Source of the DNA: Ficedula albicollis
Lineage: Eukaryota; Chordata; Aves; Passeriformes; Muscicapidae
Length of the DNA stretch: 64,000 bases
NCBI RefSeq assembly: GCF_000247815.1
Contig: NC_021683.1
Coordinates: forward strand, 6,341,521-6,405,520
Direction of reading: 5' to 3'
Positions 24,256 through 37,790 of this stretch are shown in pieces. Every line of letters begins with the position of its first letter. The stretch's first letter is position 1. Made by a program: the position numbers and the translations under genes. Below the pieces are notes generated by a model. The model had not been told where the DNA came from. It did not search any database and saw nothing but the letters and a program-made list of their open reading frames with translations.

Positions 24256-27200
24256 TATCCAGGCAGACAGACAGACTGGTAGATGGAGGTTCCTGCTGGC
24301 TCGTTGGTTAAGGTCATCTCCTGACCCCCTTGCCACTGAGGAAAAGGCAACAGCTGTTTCCAGTATCAGTGGTAAGAATGATGGAAGTGAATTAATCCAC
24401 AGATGGAGACCAGCACCTGAAGGGACCAGTCTGGTGAGCAACAACAGTCTTTGCCTGAGAAACACACTTAAATGTTACCATATGGAGCGCTAACAGGAGA
24501 CAGAGGGGAATGGAAAGCTCTGCACGTCCTGTTACTGCCACAAAAGCTTAAATATCCTATTATTGATAAGGATAACAGAAAGACTGCCTAGGCATTCCTG
24601 ATTTACAATTCATAAACTATCAAATTGGTTAAGATGCCTTAATTAAGAGAAACTAGGTGATTAAATTACTGAACTGAAAGGATCTACCCAAATAAAAGTG
24701 TAAAATAAGATTGTAAGAGAACAGAACTCAGAGATGCAAAAGCCCCATTAAAATCTGAATCAATTCCTCCTGGTGATATGTTTTTCAGACTGAAGATGCA
24801 TCAGCTGCTAAGCCAATATGACACTTCATGTTAGTCAAAAGGCTGAAAAGCTGCAATCATGTTTTATTAAAATAACTACACACGCTGGGCTGGGCTGAAG
24901 GAGAGTACCATGGTGCCAGAAAACAAGAACAATTAATTTAATATCTCTGAACTCTTACATGTAGCATCTGCAGTTCAAACACCAGAATGTAACTGTCCAT
25001 CTTTATTTGAATGTATTTTCTACACGTGGCCTCAGGGTCCTTGGGGAATAACAGACTGGAAGAAACAGAGCTGCACTATCAGAAATGCTGCAAAAATAAA
25101 GCTCAAATATATTGACAGAGCTGGAGAACCGGACAGCAAATATTTGGAGGTCACTGGCCAGTTTCATGTCTCCCTTATGAAGCATAAAACCCACTAAAGT
25201 AAGGAAAACAAATGCTTGTGGTTAGTGAGCCTGTGTCCTGCAGCCCCGAGGTGCAGCTGGCATTGCACCAGGGCAGAGCAGAAACCACCTCTGCCACCCA
25301 AAACTGCCACCCAGCTGGGGCAGAATCTGACAGACAGTTTTCACTCTGCCAGTCAACAGCAGGCTGCCCCTCTCTGGACATCTCACCACAGCCAGAAATA
25401 CAAGATTAGATCAAATGACCTCCCCCTTCTGAGAACAGGTATTTGTGCAAGTGCCACACTTCTCCTTCCTCACCCTCTCCTTCTTCACCACCCAGTTTTA
25501 TTCAGCATAAGCAATTCCAAGCCTGTAACAAGCTGTTTATGCTGCAGAGCAAATCAGAGGTTTTCCTGGATTTTTGCTCCCTGAAGTGTGCCCCCAGGGT
25601 GTCAGCTCTGGAATCATCAGATTAAGAAGTAAGTGTGTGTACACTTCTAAGGCTTTTTTTAGTGTTTACATTAAAACCCACATTTTAAAGTAGTTTTAGA
25701 ACTAAGATGTCAATAGATCTCTAAACTGAGACTCAGAGAAGATTTCAGCCCATTCAAGCAGCCTTCAGTGAGGAGGAAGGTTTACCTACCTTAAACATAC
25801 TTTCACATTTCAGTAGGTTAAAAAGGCTTCACTGCAAAATGAAATTTTGCAGGTCATTTACTGATTATGATTAAATCACCTTCATTTATTACCATACGGA
25901 AAATAAGCCACTGTACTCAACATGGGAGGTAATCTTAACTCCTTAGCAATTTATTCAAATACTCAGAAGTGAAAATCATTTCTGGGCTGTTCATTCATTA
26001 ATAAGGGCAGGTGGATGGCAGTGTGAGATATTATTTAAATATCTTTGAAATGTAATTCCTAGTTTATATAGGTCAAAGAGGTTTCCCTGTTTACATATTC
26101 CAACCTGTGCTATATGAAGAAAGATATATTTCAAGATGTGATTCTGTGAGGAAATTCAGCTTCTGGGTTAAAATACACAAATACACAGAATTAAATTAAA
26201 ACACAGAGCTAAATTATTTTTCCTGCCTTCTATTCTTCCTACTGCAGGTTCCATTAACAGTGAACTTATAAAGTCAAGGCAGCAGAGTGCAACTGATCGA
26301 CAATATCAAGTACATATCAGTAAAATGACAGTGCCTTTTTCAGGGAGTACCTTTTATAATTGTTTCCAGGAGTTTTCTAAGAGTTCACCAGTCCCAATGG
26401 GGAAACAAAGCCTTTCTCACCCTTTCCATGTGGATTCCACAACAGGTGCTTGAGTGAGGGGATTTGGATGCTGAAAAGTACTTTTTTTTAACAAAGTATT
26501 TTGCCCTTGTAGAAGGTGCCAATTTGTGTAACAGTGTGTTGGAATGAAAAGGAAAATGCTTTCATAATTTCAGAGCATTTTCTCTATTGAATGGAGGCAG
26601 GGAGGCAATGTTTAAGTACATCAACTATGTCTCTTTAATTAGGTCATTAATCAGCAGCTATGAAAGCTGTTGACATGCATTTTTTCAAGCCCCATATGCT
26701 TAAACTTTGGACTAAAATTTCTTCTCAGCTCTGAAACGAGTAAAATACTTCTACCAGAAAAATAACCTGCATATCTACCTATCACTGAAATTCTCCCATG
26801 CATAGTTTTTCCTCAGTGCAGTAGCTGTTCACCTCCAACCTTGGCCTGCTGGAGTCCAAGAATAACCCACAGATCTCCTTCCCCATACCCCAAGGGGAAG
26901 CTCTGCTCTCATCTGTAATGATGTAAATCCCAAGAAACTTACTTACATCAGTGGAGTCACCCAGGGGTCACAGCAAACTATTTAGCTTCCTTTGCTTCAT
27001 CCTTTTGCTTAATCCATTACTTACACCTTTAAAAAAGCCACATCAGGCACTGTAAACTCAAGTGTTTGCAGCAGAACTCCGGCTCCAAAATGATTAGCAG
27101 TTTGAATTGTGGCTTTAGAAGAATTCTGCACAAAATCAGTGCTGCAAAAAACATATACTGGCTCACAGAAAATAAAATGCCTTCTCACCAGATTATGAGA

Positions 27201-30200
27201 CTGAAAGGGAGCATTCAGTTTTCTAAATTTAAGCTATGTAACACAGATCACTGACTTTTATCCAGTTTGCTCTGTATCCAGGACAATCACTCACATATGA
27301 CTAAGGCATGATTTCCAAAAACAGCTAGTCTTGAAAGATTCCTAATTATCCCTTTTTACAACACTATTGCTGCTGTATATTACTTTAAACTAATGTGAAC
27401 AGAGAACTGGAATCTAAATTCAGCTGCAAATACCACAAAACTTCACACAAGAACTTGCTTTTCGCCCTGTACCAAGGACAGTGTTTGTGAACACCCCAGA
27501 CAAGGAGGGCAGCAAAGAAACCCTCCTCTGTTGACATCAAACACTTGGGTGTTTACTTCAAAGGCTTGGAAATTATTTTTAGACATTGTTGGGACATGTC
27601 TGGGGGATTTCTCCTTACTGTACATCTGAAAAACAAGAGTCTGGATTTGGGGGATTTGAATGAGCAGCTAGTGGCTAAATTGAGGGACTCTTCTGTATAA
27701 CCCAGAGGCTGTAACTCCTCCTGGCTACACCTTGGGGCTGCACATCCCCAGCAGGCTGATCCATGGGAACCCCAGATCCCAGCACTGCAGTCCAACAAAC
27801 AGGGAAGATCGTAAAATATCACTCAGGCAGAAATTGAAGGAGTAATTGGGCATCTCAGCATTCCTGGGGCTCCTTGTAGGAGGTGGCAGGGTTATTGAAA
27901 AGCAAAAGGAAACATGGCTTAAGAAAGGAAAGCACAGTGAAATTAAAATGCTTGACAAATGATTATATTGGCAAAAATTGAAAAATAACAGTTTTCTAAC
28001 TAGTCCTATTTTAGCCTATCACTCCACCAGAACACGAATATTTTATGATATCTGTATTACCAATAATTATTTAGCCTAGTGAATTGCAAATATGCTTTTA
28101 CCAAAGGATTTCTGGGGAGAAAAAAAAAAATCAGCTTTCCTAAGAGAGAGGAGGGAAGAAAACTAAGTTAATAAATCATTCTGCCTCAGATCTCTGGGAG
28201 ATGTGTTAGTGATGATGTTTTACACTTTAGGTAATTTTATAGCTACTGGCTTAACTTATCTATCGTCTGCCACCAAATTTCAACTAGCATTTGAAATTAC
28301 TGAACCTGTCTGCTTGTGTGGATGTTTGTCCCTTTTCCTTGCAAGGCAGAGCTTTCCTGCTGGAGACATGTATTGAACAGCTCTTGCCTGACCTATGGAT
28401 TAATCAGAATTTAAATACTGTATTGTTTCAACAGGCACTTCTAATATCTGTGTTTCCTGCCATGAAATGTAATTAGGGAAAATTAATTTACCAGGGGACC
28501 TCTGAAGCTTTACCTTCCTCCCCACTGCTATTTGCACTGGGTGACATTCAGATGTAATTCCTTCTGTTCCAAGTGTATCAGAGCTATCCTCCCCTAAACT
28601 GCCACAGAGCAGAAAATGTCACCAACTATTTGGAAGGTTCACAATAGTGACATTTTCCCAGTAAAACTGAACCGTAGCAGTCAGCTCAATAGGTTTATCA
28701 TTGTTAATGAAAACAATTGGAAATACACTGAACATCTTGTTTCGTGGCTTAAATCAGTCTGTAACTGTATTAGAGATGCGAGCCAGTGCTCCAGGACAGA
28801 TTATCTCCCCGTGAGTCTCTGATGGAGCTCTGCTGTTTGTAAATGCAGCTGCTGCTCAGTGTTGTCAGGTAGGATAATAAACGAGGTACACCTCAGTTCA
28901 CATCCCCTGCATCGCTTTTCATGTTATGTTCTTAACCTGTATCATCCTTTCTTTTTCAACATTGATTTTGATCTGGAGGGCACACAAAAAAATATTCAGC
29001 TGCAGCACAATGTTTTTATATGCAACTTCAGAAAGTGGGGGTTTTTTTGCAGCATTCAGAACGGGCTGCAGGCCACCCTCTGAAAATTCATTATTCAGGT
29101 TATCTGGAGACAGAGACAAGAAACACATCGGATCATCTGCGTGGTGAAAGCAGCCCATCTTTTACAATTGGGTTCTGAGATTTTCCCTGTGAAACAAAGG
29201 CCAGACCACAGGGATGAGTTAGAGAAGGGTGCTCTATTTAACTCAACAGTGTCAGGCATATAACGTGCCCTTTATATCTATAGTTTATTTTAACACATAT
29301 CAAGCAGACAGAAAATTAGTGATCAATGTAGACAGGAGCATGAGGTTTCATTATAAATTAATGTATGAAGACTCGGATTTCAATGATGAAACGAACATGA
29401 ATCTTAAAAATTGTCTGTCTTTATGAAACAGATGAAAATTATTACAGTATATAACTTTTTGGTGACATTTTACTGCAAAGGGCATATTGTTACAAAATTT
29501 AGCAATGATGTAGCTAACAGAAATACTGCAGGGATAGATAAGATTATTTATGTAACATGATAAAGCATGAAACATGGATGTATTTGACTCATTGGGTTGC
29601 AGAATGGGAAAAATACTTTGCCTTGCTTATAAGTGAACCCTCCTGTTAAATCAAGGAGCAGCACAGATGGGACTTACTGGGAGCTAAGACTGTACAGCAA
29701 TAGTCAAATCCAGTCCATCCAGTTGTGTTTTGGAGCACAAAAAGTTAATGGAAATAAAAAAGGAAAAAAGGAGAAAATACAATAAAGGTTTATGGAACCT
29801 CACTTGGGGATCCACTTCAGTGGTGGAGTTTTTCCCCAAAACCAACCTATCCCTGCAGTGTCACAATGATGCACTGATACCTGGGCAAAAAATTCACATA
29901 CTGAAAATGAAACTGAGTAAAAAACATCTGTAAGTAGTGACACTGCAACACAGAACTGGTGGAAAGTTGCTGCAAAGTAATTCTGCTCCCCAAGCTGGAG
30001 CTGGAGAAACTCAGTCCCACAAGGGGCCCTGGCTAAATATTACTGGAGGCCTGGAATTAAATTCAGATTCAGGAATATTTCCAAGATGAAAAGAACACAT
30101 ACATTGATTGACTTACATATAGACATGATTGACTCATAGGAAATAATCACTAGAATATAAAAAAATCAGACTTAACAGAAACAAAAACTTGTCATAAAAA

Positions 30201-32298
30201 TACAGTCTTTATCAGCTCGGTGAATCTTGGCTATGCAATCTTTAAAAAAAAATAATAAATCCCACGCATCACAATCAGACTGACTTATATGCATAAAATT
30301 TGAGCAAACTCAACTGGACACATTTCTCTAAAATAAATGTGATGGAGAAAATAGATTTTCACACAAATCTAAGGTCAAAATTAGGTTTATCTTGGAACTA
30401 AAACTTCAGTCTTACCTAAGAAAATATTTTTCCATATGTAAGTTTTCAACTCTATTCTCCCTAGAATTGCATAACTGAGTTCAGATTAAAATTACTTGTT
30501 ATCCTTAATTAATTGAACCTATATTCCATCTTCATCTTGTTTCTCTTCCCTTGTCCTTCCTTCCTACCTTGCCAGGATAAACCATTCTGCTACATTTGCA
30601 AGTTCCAACTCAACCCATACCACTGTGATTTCCTTTAAACAAACAAAAAGACAGTAAAGGAAAGAAAAACAGAGAGAAACACCTGCAAACTATTATAAAT
30701 TCTGAACCCACCCACACAGCCTGTAAGTTATAAGTAAGTAAAAGGAAGAAGATTCAAAGAGAGACACAAAGTGGGGTTTGGGGTTGTTTTTTTTTTCTTT
30801 TATAGATACTGGTAAACAGATGATACTAAAATCTTTAGGAAAATATTTTTGCATTCTTTGGTTGTGCACAAACAATTTCTATTTCCTTCTGGGACTGGGG
30901 AGGGTTCAGTGCCATCCCTGTTATCTGAGATCTTCATCATGGGCTAAACCTTGACTGGATGAAGCCACTCGACCTCAGGACTGTGCCAACCACATTCCCC
31001 AGCAAAGAGGCTTGGGATTTATGATTTTCCTGGATGGCCAGTTTTATCACACTGATATTTTTGTTGTTTATCAGACCAAAGAGTTTGTCCCTTCCTTTTA
31101 CAATTGAGAAATATTGGTCAAACAATGCAGGCGATTGCATTTTTCTTAAACTTGAGACACCTTTGATTTGTCTTGTACTAAATTATTATTCATAACAAAA
31201 TTTGAACATTTTATTTCAGAGTAAAGAGAAAATGAAATTTACAAGCTCTGTTCTTTCATGAAAATCTTCTGTACTGAAGCAGTTCTACAAACCTCAAAAC
31301 CTAATTTTGTTACAAGCAAAAATGAATATGCTCAGCAATAAACTACATTCTAATGGTTAACCAGAAGTCAAAAACCCCAGAGGTGGAATGGCTCTCTCGA
31401 ATTCAGAGGAATTTTGCTCTGGACATGGTAAGTCAGGTTTTCACCCAGTAAATACGTAAAGCATCAAAAGTAATTGAAATTATTTTTCCCTGGAAACAGA
31501 CATAAAGTATAATAAATTCAGTTTAGTACATTAAGATTTACTATTTCATTTTTACAACAGAGATATGAGCATTCTGTAAAGCTGAGCATCTCACTAAGAT
31601 GTCAATGTAAAAAAAAATGCACTTGAGTATTAAAACACTTATCACTGTAACTGAACACAACCCAAGAAAACGAATTAACTCCATTGCCACAGAGAATACT
31701 GGAAGAAGTTTAAAATTAGAAAACACAGGATAATTTTTCTTCACATATCTGCCTTTTCAGCTGGATGAAATTTAACATAGCTGTGCTTTCAATTATTATA
31801 TGTAATAATAAAGACACAGTAGAAATACCATGAAGGTATGGGAATGGTGCAGTATTTGCCTTAATGTAAAATAAACAAAGGAGGCACTTACAAAACATGA
31901 ATGCCAAGAACTACAGTGTCTGAGCCTGGCCACAAAGAAAAAGTATATTGAAAAATATACTGAAAAAGTATATACAAAAGTACAGTGAAATATCCATTTT
32001 AAAAGAAATCTAAAGAGTATTATGAAAAAAAGGAGTAATCCTTTACGTTTTTTCCTCTGAGCTTTCAGCAGGTTAATACAGATATATAGATAGATATATG
32101 TTACTTTGCATATAAAACTGTCAGCCTGAGAGCATTGGGAATTCAGCATTCTGAATTAGGACCATGCAGTGGAACTTAGAGCAATAAGCCAGAACCACAT
32201 GGTTTAATATGCATTGCAACCAATACTACTGAGTGTTTACCACTGTTATTGAACTTTTTTATTTTCTTCTCTTTGTGCTTTTGTTTTCTACCAAAGGA
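24256..32298. other. noncoding, no gene seen
   Basis: There are no convincing genes. A GC-richer patch at 25215-25620 gives overlapping plus frames (122, 65 and 60 codons), and 27550-27960 gives overlapping minus frames. None is recognisable. The stretches 28730-28930 and 29240-29560 have the texture of conserved noncoding sequence and are described as findings. Confidence 0.65.
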
Positions 32299-32335
32299 TT
32301 TATTTATTTATTTGTTCTCTTATTTATTTATTTAT
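32299..32335. repeat. Interrupted (TTTA)n microsatellite
   Basis: Two runs of TTTA units are separated by GTTCTC. Confidence 0.9.
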
Positions 32336-32737
32336 CCAGGAGTGCTATCTGAGAAGTCAGTCCTCTTTGTACTTGGATGGGAAGAATCCATGAAGCCACA
32401 GGTTTATACAAAAACATCAAAGTTCATTGTATGAGATCACCACCTGCCTCTTGCATCCGAAATTAACTACTGACTCAGACATAAATCACTACAAGTTTCA
32501 CAAGTTTCCAAATTATTGTCTTTTTAAAATCTAAACTAAGCAAAGCAGTCAGGGGAAGATTTTTGTGATTTTTGTGCTTTTTTGCAGAAGGACGTTGGTT
32601 CTTTGGGATCTTTCCCAGAGTGCATTGGCTGTTGAAACCCATCACACATGGACAAACAGCAAAGTTTAGGAGGTCAAAAAATGTTCACCTACCACAAACC
32701 ACAAAGACAGGATCTTGATGTTAGTAGCAGGGAAAAG

Positions 32738-32785
<48 letters not shown>
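32738..32785. repeat. A48 homopolymer
   Basis: Forty-eight consecutive As, the longest homopolymer in the window. The 400 bases to its left contain no recognisable gene, SINE or LINE sequence, and no obvious target-site duplication was seen. It is treated as a microsatellite. Its exact length in an assembly is unreliable. Confidence 0.95.
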
Positions 32786-32790
<5 letters not shown>

Positions 32791-32959
32791 AATAAAGACT
32801 TTTCACACAGAGCAGAGGTTTGACCAAGAGAGAATGAGCTCTGGCAGGGAGAGATGTGCTGGATGCCTGCAAGTCCAAAGGTTCTGCTCAAGTAAACATA
32901 ACACTCCAAGAAAACTCCACTAAACTGCTAGAGAAGAGGAAGCTAGGAAGTTCAGGCAG

Positions 32960-32983
32960 TTTTTTTTTTTAAAAAAAAAAAAA
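32960..32983. repeat. T11-A13 junction
   Basis: Eleven Ts run directly into thirteen As, making a perfect AT self-complementary block. Confidence 0.95.
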
Positions 32984-35900
32984 GCTCACCAGAGCTACTG
33001 GAGGTTTCAGCGCTTGTCTTTAAAGAGTTCTTAATATTTCCTGACCTAGAGTACTAATGGTCTACTGAAATCTTGTTAGAAGAAATAGAAACACTTTAAG
33101 ATTATGCTTACAAAAATAAAAAGTACCAATAGCAAGTCCAGATAAGAGTTCACATGCAATTTCCATTGTGCACATGTATTTATGAGGTGGTTCTACACAC
33201 TCTGTGCACTCCAGTAAGAATGAAGCCTGTGCTTCAAATGCTCTGTAGCAGCAAACTTTGTGTAATAGCACATGTAAAATAACATTTTCACTTTTGCTGT
33301 GACCCATTTATGTTATCTACCTGCAACCAGTCATTTATTGTACTAATACAACCCTGCTTGCTTAAAATGAACATGTGCACATCATATGTGCATGTCTTGT
33401 ACGTATGTATTTATGTGTACAGGCAGCACAAATGCATGGACACAGATCCGTATATTGTACAAATAAATAGGAAAGTGAATACAAACAAAAGTTTTCTACA
33501 ACTTTGTTATAAGACTATTTTTAGGCTCTATGACATATTGAGGGTAGGGGAGCTTGATTTCATGGCTGTAGGGTTTTCTACTACCCTACTCTTTTGTCTC
33601 TGTGTCACCTCCCCACACTGAGAAGGTTTTTACATGTACAAATTTCATAACCCATTTAAGTTTACATGTACAAATGTGTTTCCACATCTGTGTTTGCACA
33701 TACAGATTTTATATTTCTGTATTCATCTGTGTCCCATAGCCATGAAAAGCAGTACCTGAGAGAAATTCCTTCAAAGTTTGAGGAACTCCATTTTTTCCTT
33801 TGTTTGAAGCCTGTGATTCTTTGGATAGTTTACTTATTTATCTTAATGCATTTCAGGAAATACTTGTCCAGGCTATTAACCCCAGAGCTATCCCAGCCAG
33901 AACAAGCTCTTTATTTGTGAAATATCATCCACTTTTAATGTAAGAGAGACCACAGGAGATGTTACCAAGGCCTGAGCTCTCTTGCTGAGAACAATCTGAC
34001 TGGGGTTTGACCCAGGACTTCCACAGTGGCTGGTGCCACCCCCCTGACCTGTGCTGGGAGCCTGAGCAGTTCTGCCTGTGCCTCCATGGAATAAATCTGC
34101 AATGGTGATTATTCCATGCTCGAGCCACCTGTCCTAATGAATAACACTTCCTGTGTAGCCATTCCCAGATATTGGAGTTGGCTACTCAAGCTTGAAAGAC
34201 AAGTGGAGAAATTAATAACTGTGCACAGGCTCCTTAAATGGCACAGGGGTAAAAGAGGAAAGAGGAATTCACTGCTGTGGTTTTCCTACAGCACTGGAAA
34301 GGGATTTGTGAGTATCAGAAGCCCTGCATCAGCATGTACCTGAGCAGACACACAGGTGAGCAGTACAACTGCATTTTGGTTTAAATTGTGAGTCATTGAA
34401 CACTGATCATAATTTCACTTCAAATTTCTGAAATAGAGAGAGACAGGGACTTAAAAACTGATGAGTACAAGATTACATGGGTTATTTAGTAGCTGAAGCA
34501 AAACCAATTGTCCCCCCATCCTGATCCAATACATCACCACCACCACATTTTCTCAATTATTATTTTTAAAACCAGAAATTTTCCAGTAAAAGGGTTTGTA
34601 TACTTCTTTGCTTTTTGAGTTAGAACTATTTATAAAGGAACTCTGGTGAATACACACTAAATGCCTTTGCCAGTCATTTCCATCAACAGATCCTTCTGAG
34701 CCAAACAAACTGATGGTTTGGGAGCTTTTGCTACTTTTTTGCCAGACAGCACTGGATTGATTTGTTAAATTCTGCAACACAAACATGCTTAATAGCAAAC
34801 AATGTCAAAGAAACACACATTTCAACGGCCCCTGGAAGCTTCAAAATGTGCTTTTCCTGTGTTTGAAGTTGAAACAAGTAAGCAATACTGTTGTCTTCTT
34901 AATTTGTTGATTTTGGTTTTCGTCCAGAATTGCAAAGACCAATCCAGTGACATGCAGAAAAACAGAATTCATTTGTTCAGCAGCTTCTCCAGCCAACTCT
35001 GTGTTATACACAAAGATAAATCTCTTAATGCTATTGTATATTGAAGATGCTTTTCTATTGTACTTAGCTGCTGTGTCACTAGGAGTTATTTGCATGGAGA
35101 CTTATCAACACCCTTAAATGAAATTCAAATGGACATTAAGCATAGATATAATGTATTCTTATATCCAGGATATGCGTGTTTCGATTTTTTTAATTCAAAG
35201 TGACTGATTGCTGATGCAATTGAGTTAGCTAGTAGTTTTCTTGAGCTAATATCAGTCACTCTGCAAATTATTCCATCAAAGAAAAAAGACATTTCATTTA
35301 CACTGGGCTCTCCTCACCACCAGAGCTGGCTTGCCCATCTCATCTCTCCTCCTTAAGTACTTGGAAAACAAAAGGCATCTGCTCTCTAGTTTTAGCTGGA
35401 TAGTTGAACTCAGGGAAGGATAAAACTATGTTTATTTTTCAACCCTGCTTATAATGATTTTAAGTGCTTCCATTCTCAGCATTTAATATAACCAGAGTCC
35501 AGTACCTGCAATCTTCTAAGCACCTCCAGCTACTTCTTCTTATAAAAATGTGATACCATTGATATAATACAAAAACTAGTGATCCATTCTACCTCAGGGA
35601 ACACTACTGCACCCTTGACCCCACCTCCCAGATCTGTTCCTCCACCACTTACTATGACAGCTCAAAATTTTGTCAAATGTCACTTCATTTTGCCACTCTG
35701 CCTGAGCAGATCTCTGCCAAGTTTCAATTCCTGCAGGTACTGCTACAGAAAAAATTACAAGATTACTCACTGCACACAACTGATTTCTATTATGCTGCAG
35801 ATCCACTCAAGCCAGTGAAGCTTCTCCAATTTACATGGCTGAGAATTCAGCACATTCCCTGCAGGAACCAACACTCCCTGACAGAGCAGGGCAAGGGAGC

Positions 35901-37369
35901 AGCCACTGCTTTTGAGCCTTATGCTGTCTCCTGTACTGCCACAGAACCCCAAATATTACCATTGCTGCACAATTTCTATTTATTTCTTTGTTATTATTGC
36001 TGTCTTGGGCTGTGGAAGGAGCTTTTCTAAAGGCCCTGTTGTGATGGACATATCACAAGTGCAACAATTCTGCTGCTGCAGTCTATGTGCAGATTAATCT
36101 GCTTTACTTCTTCCTTTCTCATTCCTTCTTCGTGTTCTTGATTTACTGAAAAACTGTTTAAGGGAGAAAAAACAAGGATCTGCCCCAAAATCCCAACTGT
36201 GGGAATGTTTGCTTTTCTTGGCAGCACTAATATTTATCCCATACTTACTAGGAATTCTCCCATGTGCTAAGAATGTCGGCCTCACAGCTTAAAGATCTAA
36301 ACATGAAGCATTTTATCAGTATTCTGTTTTTCTCCCCCTTTCTATGCAACCTCAGAGTAGTTGGGAAAAAGAAAACATTAAAACAAAAATCACTGCCTTC
36401 AAGTGTCTGTGAAAATTTATGTACTAAAAAGCAGCTGTAAAATTTTTAATGTTTAAATTAATGTTTTATGTTTACAATAAAAACTCTCCAGCCATGAAGG
36501 GCTTTTAAAAGCTACATGCTAAATACAAGCAAAACCAAAGCAAACAATAAAACATTCCCATGAAGCCCAGCTTCAACACACAAAATGTCAAATAAGACTT
36601 TTGTGCACACTTCCTCAGTTTCTGTGTCTTTTTCTAAAAAAAAAAAAGAACCCTTAGCAATGTGAAAGCCACAAAAAAAGAGCTGGTTAGAACGTGAAGG
36701 CAGAAACCTTGTAATTCCTTAATAATGGGTTTTTCTGCAGTTCTGAATGCATTCGTGATGGTCTGGTTTACTTTTTTTATTTGAATTGTGTTATAAATAA
36801 AACAGCTTCTCTCCTCCCCCTCTTCTGCCAGCTGTAAGCACTCTGTCCTCCAATAAAGGTTGAAACAAATGAATAGGTTTAAAAGAGACCATTATGCACT
36901 TGCTAGTGCAGAGTGAGGAGATGAAATGTTGCCAAATCATTCTCCTTTTAAAATCAATAGGAATTCTTGTTATTGGATTCAATGGGAGTATAATTAGGTT
37001 CTACACTCACACACTTTCTTGACAATGTGGGTTTCTTTGCCTCTTTCATTCCAGTTTCCCTCTCAGATATGGAGAAGCCTCGCTCTCCAAGGCGCTCTCA
37101 GCTCGAGCAGCATTTCAGCCATTTCCCTCCTGAAATACTCGTGACACAGCCTGGAGAAGGAGGGGGAGCACAAATAACCCAGATCACCTATCCTGAAATC
37201 TGGCTCTGAGTTACCAGCAGGGAGAGCACAGCCAGCAGACATCCGAACCTGGATCTGTGTCCACCCTCAAACCTCCCAGTGACCTGGTCACAGCAACCCC
37301 ACGTGTGAGCCGTGGGAGAAACAGGACTTTTGGACAGTAAATTAACAGGATTATGCAGAAGCCGATTTG
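32984..37369. other. noncoding, no gene seen
   Basis: AT-rich sequence with a GC-richer patch at 33940-34130 and another at 35580-35960. Open frames (for example 117 codons at 35677-36030, +) lack recognisable motifs. A 15-bp word, TTTACATGTACAAAT, is repeated at 33629-33643 and 33661-33675. Near 36960 an ATTGGATTCAATGGGAGT word resembles an old amniote repeat. Confidence 0.6.
33629..33675. repeat. 15-bp direct repeat, 32-bp period
   Basis: TTTACATGTACAAAT occurs at 33629-33643 and again at 33661-33675. Each copy contains the palindrome TACATGTA. It could be a small duplication or a pair of identical protein-binding sites. Confidence 0.85.
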
Positions 37370-37790
37370 TTGTTCACTTTTTAGCTTTAATTATACATTT
37401 TAAGACTACTGTCTATGCATCTTTTGATTGGTGTTTTTATGCTGTTTATGAGCTTTTTTGGTACGATGATTAGTTGCTGTTTAGAACTTTACTGTTTACT
37501 TTTATTTTGGGTTTTTTTTATCTCGGTATTTTGTTATTTAGGTTGGTGGTTTTTTGGTTTTTTTTTTTATTTAGCACAATTTATGTTTTAGTGGCCTTGA
37601 AAGGTCTTAACAAGTTGCAGAAAAACACTTAAAAATGGCTTATCTTGTGCACTTGTTATAAACACTGGTTTAAACTAAGAAATATACAGAAAAACAGTTA
37701 AGCTAAGTGTGAAGAAAGAGCAAAATATGTAGAAAAATAACTAGGCAGTAGAATATGGAGAAAAACAGCTAAATACAGTTTGGCTGTTGC
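37370..37790. repeat. T-rich then A-rich asymmetric block with repeated motif
   Basis: About 240 bases of T-rich plus strand (37370-37600) switch to A-rich sequence (37610-37790). The A-rich half carries four variants of an AGAAAAACAGYTAA word, near 37619, 37688, 37731 and 37761. The composition switch and the degenerate repeat suggest an inserted element or an old expanded repeat, but no family is recognised. Confidence 0.45.

Noticed and set aside
33939..34130. Possible LTR-like GC-richer patch with an AATAAA word
   Set aside because: No TG/CA ends with matching flanks could be found and there is no TATA box in the right place.
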